From assembly GCA_946965045.2 (NCBI GenBank), contig OX337229.1:1302001-1366000 (forward strand): a stretch of DNA of 64,000 nt, written 5' to 3'. This DNA is from Epithemia pelagica (Eukaryota > Bacillariophyta > Bacillariophyceae > Surirellales > Surirellaceae). Below the pieces are notes generated by a model that saw only the letters and a list, made by a program, of their open reading frames with translations, did not search any database and was not told the origin of the DNA. Positions 42,487-51,399 of the stretch are shown here, one piece after another. Numbering within the stretch: position 1 is the first letter of the stretch; each line of letters opens with the position of its first letter. The position numbers were made by a program, and so were the translations under genes.

Positions 42487-43894
42487 TCAATAATACGGAA
42501 GGGGTTCGGTGGGTGCCGGGGCTTGTACCTCACCTTGAGCTACCCATGGGTGCGCCATCACCTGAGACAATGTCAACCTATCACGGGGATTTAGGCGAAG
42601 CATCCGTTGCAGCAGGTCGCCCGCTTCATCTGACAAAAATATATCCCAATTCCTTAGCTGCTCAACTAATCTCCCTCCAACAATCAAATCAAAACGCTGG
42701 TCAGTGCGGCAGGCTTGATCATACGGAGGAAATCCAGTCAACATAATGTACAAGATCACGCCAGCTGCCCACAGATCAATTGCAAAACCATCCATGCTTT
42801 CCTGGTTCGCGAAAACTTCAGGGGACTGAACAGACACGTTGGGAGATAATCAAGAGATATGCGTCAGTTGGCTTGGAATGAAATCATTCTGTGCTGGCTC
42901 TTGAACAGAAACTTACCATGTAGTTGTGCTTCCCACAGACACCTTGTGGTCTGATCAACCTTCTAGTTGTTCCTCGAGTAACGTCAGTGGTCGGGCCTCC
43001 TGGATTGGAAGGGTCGTTGTAAGGAACCCGTAGACACATTCCAAAATCAATGATCATACATGTGTCACCATCAACCAGGATGTTTTCCAAGGACAGATCA
43101 CGATGGCAAATTCCTTGTGTTTGCAAATGATGCAAACCCCACAATATCTGACGAAACCAGTGCCGGGCCACTGGTTCCGGCATACCAATCTCACCTCCAC
43201 TTTCTTCGGCATACTGGACAACAATTCCAAACAAATCACCGTCACGGCAATAAGGCATAACCGAGTACAAAAAGTCCCCGTCCTGGAGAACTTCGGTGCT
43301 TCCCAGAACGTAGGTGTTGTTCTGGTGTCCTTGTTGCTGTAATCCGAGGAGCTGCATTGCCGCAACTTCCTTGACTGGGTCTTCAAGGAGACGCCCGCGC
43401 ATTTGATGGACCTTGGCCCAGCTCACCATTTTAATTGCAACGTGTTGTCCAGTTATCTCCCATACTATCGGTGCGGCCGGAGATCCTGGCTGAACTCCCG
43501 CAGCACGTGCAGCATCATCCGCTGCGACACCATGGTGACGCCTGAGAACCAAGCAAGCCCAAACGGAGCCGTATATGGCATCCTGAAGACGTCGTTGAGG
43601 CCAATAAGCCAGAACCTCCTCTGTACCAGAATTCTTTTGAGCATGGGGAGGAATGATTGGAGCAATGGCACCAGCTACACGAGGTTCAGGTGGTGCGGAA
43701 GTACCTGTCAAATCCTCTCGATGAATTACACCAGTGCATACTTGTCGACTACCAGTCATCGGATGAACAACCAAGGCACTGACCCTGACTCCGGCACGGA
43801 CACGCGGCGGAGGGAAATCCAAGGGACGCACAGCATCTCCAGCAGACTCCACATCAACGAAGGTTTGTGAAGATTGAGCACCCAATTCCTCCAT
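42487..43894 (-). CDS. Protein kinase, active-looking paralogue of the 38-kb pseudokinase (two exons)
   Basis: Exon 1 is 43894-42917 and exon 2 is 42825-42487, joined by a 91-bp intron; about 438 aa. All key elements are present: VAIKMVSW (ATP lysine), ICHRDLSLENILVD (catalytic loop with HRD and Asn), IIDFGMCLRVPY (DFG), YM|SPEVFANQ (APE-like, restored by the splice), and DLWAAGVILYIMLTGFPPYD. The arrangement is CAMK-like, but I cannot place the subfamily. The N-terminal 130 residues are not recognised. It lies 3 kb from its pseudokinase relative on the same strand. The start is the first in-frame ATG; the frame is open upstream to a TTG. Confidence 0.88.
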
Positions 43895-45332
43895 CTTGTT
43901 ATAGATAATGATCGCAATTGATGATATAGAATCGGTTTTTGATTTCGCTTTCCTCAGATTTGTGTGACTTTTTTGTGTTTGCTTCTGATGAAACAAACAG
44001 GATCAATCGCCAAGGCGATCGTGGTTGTCGATAGCAGTGCCGATTCTTAGAGCCTCTTTTGCTTATTGATATTGGCAATCAACTAGGAAATGGTGGAAAT
44101 CCCGATTGAAACGCTTCCAATGTCACCCAATCCGTACCAACCTGCGCATTCACCTAGATTGTTGGAGATTGTCGGACTGTCTTGTCAACGTAAGGCCGCC
44201 ACTATCAAATTCTTTTTGAAACAATCAGAAAGTATGTATGTATTTGAGTGATCGTACTGTGCAACCAATACGTCCGATACTGAGAAAAAAGAATGCAGCC
44301 GAGATCCTTGGAGGGTCTTTTCGCAGTCTAAAGATGCGCTGTTGAACGTCGCAAGACACAGCGCAAAGTATTGTGCCAGTGAAAAAGTGCACCAACTCGA
44401 CATAGCCAAAATAGCGGAGGAGTGTCTTGTCGTCGTCAGGATTCGGGACTGAACCAAATCCCAAATCCACTCTCGCCGAAAGACGAGTAACTACCCATAA
44501 GTAGCCTTATCATTGTCCTAGCTAGAAGTACTTGGTGCAGCAGTGCTTCCCTGCAATGAAGAAGAAGAGTAGAAATTGACAGATGAACAATGTCTATGCA
44601 TCCACCCCTTGTTTGTAGTAGAACGCAAGTGATGAAGAAGCAATCTGGTGGTCAAGTTAGTACGGATGGACTAGACTGGTAAAAGGGTCAATGCTCATGG
44701 AGCCGGATTTGCGTACAAAACGTGCTGAATTCATTGGCTTGAGAAATCGTTCTGAATTCTGGCCTTTTGTATGCTTTGCACGAGCTGAACTGTTAGGTCG
44801 AATCTAGTCTGAGCACCGGAATCAAAAAGGACGCAGCATACATTTTCCTCTCTTGGAGAAGATGGGAGAAGAAGCGATCTCTTGTGCCGCTATCAATTAA
44901 ACTAAAGCTTCTGGATATGCGATACTCCTCCTTGTAATGCTGAAGGTGATGGGTGATGCCTACTCCTCTCTCCTTGGAGTAGGAGTAGCACCTTGACCGG
45001 TTGTGTTCATCGCGCTCTCTAGCTAATGGGTCTACCCGTGCTGAAGATTGGTTTGACGAACGAGTCATGGTTGACAAACTCAAGCCACACGCGCATCTGT
45101 TTGCGCGATACTGAGACATTTTCCCATATGTCACTCTAGCTAGGTATTGTAGTGCACCTGCATCACACGACCAGGACCGTGCGTCGATCGAGCGGTGTCG
45201 GGAAACGAGAAGAAACAATTGAATCTCGAGAACAACACAAAACACACGGCGCTTTCATTTTCCACGAAGGCCTAAAAGTGGCTTCTGCAACGAGAGATCG
45301 AACATCGAACTTCTTTTTGAGACAGAACCACC
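43895..45332. other. Gene-poor spacer, 1.4 kb
   Basis: It contains a 54-codon ATG frame on the plus strand at about 44090 and 80- to 90-codon frames on the minus strand at 44185-44470, none with recognisable features. A CTACTCC...GGAGTAGGAGTAG inverted pair lies near 44960-44990. Confidence 0.45.
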
Positions 45333-46101
45333 ATGGAAGTCGCATCACCTTTACAGTTCGCGCCATCGGGCACCAAAAGACCTTTCGCCTACCCAGTCCA
45401 AAGAATGGATTCACCTGGCTGTGGTGGTGTCGTAATGGAAGACGGTTGCGACCCCGCGCAGCCGCGGACTGTGAAACGCCGGCGATACCACGCGGACAAT
45501 ACAGCTGAGCCCGGATCCCCTTTTCATTCTCCGCCATTTGCCAGCAGCCAGCATATTCTTTTCTCACCAAGTACGTGAAATGACCTGCGTCTTTGTGGCC
45601 CTGAATATGGCTCTCTTTGAGCATGGTTTGGCGCTCCAGTTTTCATGTGGTGCATGAAATTATGTGTTGATTTTATCTTGTTTTCAATTGTGCTAACTCC
45701 ATTTATTCGCTTTCTCCGATTCCGCAGATCAATCGTTGAAAAGGACTCGCTCGTCGGGGACTACTGTTGAGCAGCTAAATCGTGTGGTTGAAGAACAAGC
45801 AGCAGTGATTGAATCATTAAAATCCGAGAAAAAGGAGCTACAGAGCTCCTTTGATACTCTGAAAGCAGAAAACGAGCGTTCGCAGAAAGAGAATCACATC
45901 TTGAGACGGGCAGTTCAAATCCAACAAGATAGACAAAATCAAGCAGAGAATGAATTGAAGAATGCTGTCAAGTACCGTGAAGGCGCCGAAGAACAAATAC
46001 GGAAGATGGAACAAATGATCATCTCGCTTCGGTACCATCTACAAGCACGAAATTCCACTGGGAATGACTTCATGGGCATTCCGCCACCGAATGTTTTCTG
46101 A
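45333..46101 (+). CDS. Coiled-coil protein, unknown (two exons)
   Basis: Exon 1 is 45333-45570 and exon 2 is 45728-46101, joined by a 157-bp intron; about 203 aa. The start context is strong (CCACCATGG). Exon 1 is Pro/Ser-rich with a basic cluster (TVKRRRYHAD), a possible nuclear signal. Exon 2 forms one long coiled coil (EQLNRVVEEQAAVIESLKSE onward for about 90 residues). The protein ends NDFMGIPPPNVF. The layout would suit a nuclear regulator, but I see no bZIP basic region and do not assign a family. Confidence 0.7.
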
Positions 46102-46409
46102 CAAGGGATTTTCAGTCCTCGTGGAACGTAGAGTTACACCCCCGGCATCGAGAAGATTTGATCTTGTCGGGGCATGTTGAACCACTTAAGATGCATTTAC
46201 ATACTTCGCAGTCTTTTCCCGTGCTGTCATAGGCGACAGGTGCTTTCCTTTTAGGTAGTCTTTTCCCGTGCCGTCATAGGCGACAGGTGCTTGCCTTGGA
46301 GGAATTGCTGGATTACGATAAAGTGGACTAAACTTATGTGGAACTAACTTCACACGTTTGCAGAGAGAAAAAACACATCGTCAATTGGACTTGGACAAAT
46401 ACATGATAC
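46102..46409. other. Convergent spacer with 47-bp duplication
   Basis: 3' region between the coiled-coil gene and eIF5. It contains the tandem copies described at 46210-46300 and no gene. Confidence 0.5.
46210..46303. repeat. 47-bp tandem duplication
   Basis: Copies start at 46210 and 46257. Both read AGTCTTTTCCCGTG, then C(T/C)GTCATAGGCGACAGG, then TGCTT. They differ at two or three bases and sit in the shared 3' region of two convergent genes. Confidence 0.9.
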
Positions 46410-47780
46410 CTAGTCGTCTTCATCAGACTCTTCATCGTCACTCTCTTCTTCTTCCTGGAGCCAAACGACAACGGGTTCGGCTTCACCTCGAATGGCAGCA
46501 CGAGCATCTTCATCCACAACGTCAAGGGTATACTCAGAGCGACCTTCGTCCGCCCATTCCAGAATGGTTTCTTCAGCAAGGGCATCTTCGTCAAACAATA
46601 GCTTGATCATGGCGGCAAAGTGTTTGGGTTTTTCCACGTACAAAGCTTCCATCGCAGCAATTAGATGGCGCTCCATGATACGACCGCCGCCTGTGATAGC
46701 TTTGATTGCGGGGAGATACTTCTGGATTTGATCAATCTTAAAAGAAAGTGGGGCAATGGTGGCACGAATAAGGATAAGAAGCTTGAATTGCGATTTAAGA
46801 GCCGAAGCCATCTGCTGGTTTGTCACATATTCAACCAATTCAGCTGTTGAGAAATTGGGTTTGCTGTCGATGTACTTCTCGGTCGCTTCTACAGCAAGGA
46901 GCAATGCTCCATCGTCATCAACACCAGCCTCTTCTGTGTCATCTTCATTGGAATCATCTTCATCAAAAGTATCTTCATCTTTCTTCCCGAACAACGCGTC
47001 CTTGATATAGTCCTTCTCACCATTCTCTGTCAAAGCATTGACTCCACTCGTCAGTCGTCATGAAATATCAAGCATAGAATCAAGTCTCGTCCACTTACCT
47101 TTGTCTTTTCCGTTCGACTTCTTATCTTTCTTCTTGTCTTTCTTTCTCTTCTTCTCATCGTCACTTCCATCTTTATCCTTTTTCTTGTCCTTCTTTGATT
47201 TCTTGATGTCATCCTGTTGCGATGAAAATGAGACGTAAGTGTACGGCCATGTTGCCACGCCGCGAAAGCTAGAAAAAGCGCGAAAACTCACCTTCTTGTT
47301 TTTACCCTTATCTTTCTTTGCTTTCTTCTCTTCTGCCAGGATGAAGTTGCAAAGACGATGGCTCATGTCAACCATCTCCTTGGCACCACAAGCGGCACAT
47401 TTATGGTAAATGGTTTCGTTCTTGATCTTGTAGTTTGTTTCAGGAAGCCCACAATTAGGGCACAAAACAAACTTCTCAATGTATTTGTGGATCAGTTCTT
47501 GCAACACCGCATCGGTGTGAGCCCCGTTAACAATTGCACGATCTGTATCGGCTGCATAACGAGACTGAGCACCCAATTCTGTTCCGAAGAACTTGTTTAC
47601 CTCACCAGGAGAGCGATGAAGGGAAGTGGAAACCTCCGAAATGTTTGGAATCGCTGTTTTGATACCGTTCCCTGAGCCTTCAATCTTGCCATACACGGCA
47701 GGCATCTTATAACGATACTCTGGATCGTCAACTGGTGTCAACCCAGCAATGTTGATAACGGTTCCACCCCGTACCACCAT
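46410..47780 (-). CDS. EIF5: Translation initiation factor eIF5 (three exons)
   Basis: GTPase-activating protein for eIF2 at start-codon selection. Exons 47780-47292, 47213-47099 and 47026-46410 are joined by introns of 78 and 72 bp; about 406 aa. The N-terminal GAP domain has YRYKMPAVYGKIEGSGNGIK, FFGTELGAQSRY and the zinc ribbon C-x2-C...C-x2-C (FVLCPNCGLPET, HKCAACGAKE). A Lys/Asp-rich linker (DKKKDKDGSDDEKKRKKDKK) is spliced to the C-terminal W2/HEAT domain. The protein ends in an acidic box (EEEESDDEESDEDD), as in eIF5. The conserved Arg near the N-terminus used for GAP activity is likely within the early MVVRGGTVINIAG stretch, but I cannot assign it firmly. Confidence 0.95.
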
Positions 47781-48561
47781 GGTGTAAGTGTTTTAATTTG
47801 TTTGTCTGAACTAGTTATTCTGAAACCGGAATCGGAACTCCTCCTGAGAGAAGATGATGATACGACGATATGTGGTAATGGAAATAATTTTGAAAATCTT
47901 CGACGATGAGTCGAACAAATATGTTTCTATCAGGCAAAAAAGGATATTTTGCCTTGGACGCTGAGTTAATAGAGACGTGTGAATTGATGAGTGTTTTCCC
48001 AACCAGTTCTTGATGCGTCGAAGGCAGCCGAGGTTGAAAATTTGGAGAGATTGAGGTCAACGGCATGAACAGTTTAGCCCCTTGTGTATGGTCTTGTTGC
48101 GCTCCTGTTACTGGATGCTCTTTGGACGGATGAGGACAATACTACGGTCGAGAGAAAAAACCAAGCAGATTGATGAATAGCTCTATCTTTCTACAAGAGA
48201 ATCGGTTTCTTGGATGGATTTTGGATGGGTTTGATGCTGTGATACGTTCCGTTGCTGTTGTGCTGTTTGGAGGGAGCGAGAGTTGTCTGTACTGATGTGG
48301 AGTGACGTGGCCGATGCTGGCCAGACTCCTGCGACCGACATCAGAGGTGCGACTGCTCCGCCTCCTCGTCGCGAGGCGAGCATCCGATTTCGTTCCCCTC
48401 GGTTCTACGATTTGGATGACTCTTGATGCAGAGTCGTCGGAGCGTGAGAAGAGCTCACTCTTCTCGGGTTCAGCATCTTTGCAAGCAACGTTACGAGACG
48501 AGTACACAGGCAATCGCAAGATCCTAGTTAGCTTTTGAGTTCTAAACCTTACATCGTTACC
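47781..48561. other. Spacer and probable leader of the retroelement
   Basis: 780 bp between the eIF5 start and the Gag-like start codon. The later part is GC-richer, like the element. I found no direct repeat of this region after 54216, so LTRs are not evident by eye. Confidence 0.4.
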
Positions 48562-51399
48562 ATGACTTTCACCGATCTTCCTCCCTTTTTGAAGAATCCT
48601 CCCTCTTCCAAAGCAACGAGTTCTGTGGCTGGTCGTGCCAGTTCCCGCTCTTCGACGCCGATCCCCGGCGATCCGAAAGAGCCGACTGCTTCCTCTCATG
48701 GTCCCGACGATGGATTCTCTGACTCCGATATCCAAGATCTCGCCTTCCCTCCGAAAGGCAAGACGACATCGGACTCGAAAGGTTCTTTGAAGTCGACAAG
48801 CTCCTCCAAGAAAGTTGATTCGACGAAAGCCGCCCTCAAGGCCGCCTTTACGGATTCGACTCTTCTCTCCGACGATCCGCCTCCTGTCTCTCAAGATGAC
48901 GAAGATGCTCCCCAGAAGACTCTGAACGAAGAAGTCATCCCCGATGAAACCTTCGACGAAGCTGTCACCCCTTCTGACACTCCTTCTGCGCCTCCACGTC
49001 GATTCGAGTTGTACTTTGCCGACGGTTTTCCTCCTTCCGATGACAATGCCTTTGCTTCTCTGGTTGAAAGCGCTGCCAAGGTCAATCCGGTTGATTGGTG
49101 TGACTCTTTCTCCAACCCATTTCACATCTCCCTTGCTTGTGACAATGAGATTTGGAAACGTCTCTGCGCCTCTTTTGATCGCCTCTCTACTGCAGAAGAC
49201 CTTCATATTTGGTTGTCCTCCAAGATCAAGCTTAGTTCCCTTGCCTTTTTAGGCGCCTCCCGTTCCGGTCGTCCCTTGGTCCTCCACAACGTCTTCTCCC
49301 CTGAAGACTGTGGCACACTTGTCAATCCCACATTGACATTTTATGCCCTTGATCGAAAGACGTTCGATTCTCCGCCCTTCGAGATTCCCCAAGAAGATAT
49401 GTCCGAGATCATCCGCTCCTCCATGCATCGGAACGTGCCTACTTTTGAAGAAATCATGGCCCATTGCGTTATTGAGCACAATCCCCCTCTAGACGCGGAC
49501 CATCCCAATTTCTTCTTCGACCCCGAGAGTTTGAAAACTCTCCTCCCAGCCTCCCCCTCCAAGCGCGATCAGGAACACACCTTTTCCAGCTCTAGTTGGT
49601 GTTTGATTCCACCCGCTCTAGCCGGTTTGATTGTTAGGAACTTCGACCCTTCCACCTTTGATCGCGACGAGTCCTGTGGTGCCTTTGCCAGCGACTTATA
49701 CAAGACAGCACTCTATCACTGGTGGACATTGACTCAAGTTGACTCTGCATCCCCCAGTGACAAGAGCGTTCCACTCGACTACCCCCTTCTAGCCATTCAA
49801 GCCCCCTTGTTTCGCTTTTTGTGGTTGTTGGAACACAAACGTTCTTCTCTCACGGTGACTCATCCTTCCCTCCCGAAAGATCTGAACCGTGCTGTAGATT
49901 GCCTTTCCGTTCGAAAGACGCACATGTTTCCGACTCTTTCCTCTTTCGTCGAGTCCCCGACTCCGAAACGATCCAACTCAACCCCCAAGCACTCGAATCC
50001 CCATCCCTCAACCACCACCACTCCGTCACCCCATTCGACATCGACCGATTCGACGACTCCCATCCTCGCATCCTCTCCACCGGTTGATTGTTCTAATTCT
50101 CCGTCTGGTGTCCGTGTGCTTGATGATGACGGCAACGTGCATTTCGTGTCTCCGGAAATGTTTCTTCTTTCCAAATGCATAAAAGAAGTCACATCGAAGA
50201 AATCCCCAACCGAAGACGATATTACAGCGCCCGAATCGAAGAGCATGTTTCGCGACATGCCACTTCATGCACAGAAGCACCTTCGTCTGAGTGTTGTAAA
50301 TCGTTCCCATTCAAGCCTTCCCGACGAATTGACCGACATCATAAAGACTGTTTGGAAATCGAAGAACTCTTCTACCTTCTTTGAGTCTTTTGTCGCTGAA
50401 GTGTTTGATCCCACCGATAACGCCTGTACTATTCTACTCGGTCAGTGCGCTGTTATCCAACGCTTGGGACTTCGTTGGAAATCTGAAGCCTCCCCAGGAG
50501 GCTTCAGCCCCTTTTCCTTCGACCCTTACGCTATCCCAGGCATTGACTCGTCCCACACCCTCGACAAGAACATACGACAACAAATTCACGATGCTTCTCT
50601 CTGCCACCTGAACGAGATGAAGCAATCCAAGGAGATGCAACAACTTTATACAAACCATAATTTGTTCTTCCCTCGAACGGAAGACGAGTTCGAAAAACAA
50701 CTCCGTTCTTTTTGGTCGTGCTCCAAGGGCCTTTGTGGAGCCACATCCTTCATCTCTTCCCAGATACTGAAAGTTTTGAACTTTTTCCACCAACATCGAT
50801 ACCTCATCATCGCGAAGATGCAAAGTTCAGGCAACGAGTTCTACTTCGGCCAAATCCTTTTTGGCGTCGACGAAGCTATCCAAGAGTTTGTGGGAACGTT
50901 GAGCAAAGCTCAGCAGATTGACGACATCGGTTTCGACGATTTGGAGAAGCGCATCAATTGGCTCCTTTTTACCATCAAGACCGGTGCTCCTCTTGGTGGC
51001 CTCCCTGCAGCCCTCCAAGCAAAATTCCAAGCACAACAATCGAAGAACAATTCCTCCAAGAAACGTTCCAACCCTTCCGATGATTCCTCCTCATCCAAGA
51101 AGCAAAATCAATCATTGTCCGGCACTTCGATCCCCAAGACCGCTACCACATTCGACATCCCCTCCAACTGGAAGATTCCCAAAGGAAAAGCGTACGCCAA
51201 GATCTTCAAGCCATCGGTGATAGCCAACATTCCTTCGATCGAAAAAGACGGAGAACAGATTCCCTTCTGCAACGTCCTCTTCTCAAAGGGGTGGTGCCGA
51301 AAAGGAAAGAAATGTGGCTACTGCCATGATGACCCGGCCAAACACGACAAGAAAACCGCCATGGACGAGTATTTCAAGTCGGCTTATGAGACAGCCTGA
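48562..51399 (+). CDS. Gag-like protein with C-terminal CCCH zinc finger
   Basis: About 945 aa from the ATG at 48562. The first 130 residues are Ser/Asp/Lys-rich and disordered, and the middle is helical with no recognised enzyme motif. A second Ser/Pro/Thr-rich linker lies around residues 470-520. The C-terminal part is basic (FQAQQSKNNSSKKRSNPSDD) and ends in one zinc finger: C-x8-C-x5-C-x3-H (in FCNVLFSKGWCRKGKKCGYCH). That is the canonical CCCH spacing of RNA-binding fingers rather than the CCHC knuckle of most Gag proteins. Position and layout suggest a nucleocapsid-like RNA-binding role. The frame ends in TGA at 51397-51399, followed by the RT frame without a shift. Confidence 0.8.
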   Translation: MTFTDLPPFLKNPPSSKATSSVAGRASSRSSTPIPGDPKEPTASSHGPDDGFSDSDIQDLAFPPKGKTTSDSKGSLKSTSSSKKVDSTKAALKAAFTDSTLLSDDPPPVSQDDEDAPQKTLNEEVIPDETFDEAVTPSDTPSAPPRRFELYFADGFPPSDDNAFASLVESAAKVNPVDWCDSFSNPFHISLACDNEIWKRLCASFDRLSTAEDLHIWLSSKIKLSSLAFLGASRSGRPLVLHNVFSPEDCGTLVNPTLTFYALDRKTFDSPPFEIPQEDMSEIIRSSMHRNVPTFEEIMAHCVIEHNPPLDADHPNFFFDPESLKTLLPASPSKRDQEHTFSSSSWCLIPPALAGLIVRNFDPSTFDRDESCGAFASDLYKTALYHWWTLTQVDSASPSDKSVPLDYPLLAIQAPLFRFLWLLEHKRSSLTVTHPSLPKDLNRAVDCLSVRKTHMFPTLSSFVESPTPKRSNSTPKHSNPHPSTTTTPSPHSTSTDSTTPILASSPPVDCSNSPSGVRVLDDDGNVHFVSPEMFLLSKCIKEVTSKKSPTEDDITAPESKSMFRDMPLHAQKHLRLSVVNRSHSSLPDELTDIIKTVWKSKNSSTFFESFVAEVFDPTDNACTILLGQCAVIQRLGLRWKSEASPGGFSPFSFDPYAIPGIDSSHTLDKNIRQQIHDASLCHLNEMKQSKEMQQLYTNHNLFFPRTEDEFEKQLRSFWSCSKGLCGATSFISSQILKVLNFFHQHRYLIIAKMQSSGNEFYFGQILFGVDEAIQEFVGTLSKAQQIDDIGFDDLEKRINWLLFTIKTGAPLGGLPAALQAKFQAQQSKNNSSKKRSNPSDDSSSSKKQNQSLSGTSIPKTATTFDIPSNWKIPKGKAYAKIFKPSVIANIPSIEKDGEQIPFCNVLFSKGWCRKGKKCGYCHDDPAKHDKKTAMDEYFKSAYETA
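51397..51399 (+). promoter_or_regulatory. In-frame UGA between Gag and RT frames (candidate readthrough site)
   Basis: Codons around it read GAG ACA GCC TGA CAT GAT ACC GGG. A stop followed by C (UGA-C) is a known weak termination context, and the frame stays open on both sides for about 945 and 938 codons. Confidence 0.7.

Noticed and set aside
44185-44470. Overlapping minus-strand frames of 81 and 90 codons
   Set aside because: Both frames look equally random, and neither has recognisable motifs or splice partners.
48142-49206. 354-codon open frame antisense to the Gag-like ORF
   Set aside because: Arg/Ser-rich shadow of the opposite strand, caused by codon bias in the element; no homology and no independent signals.
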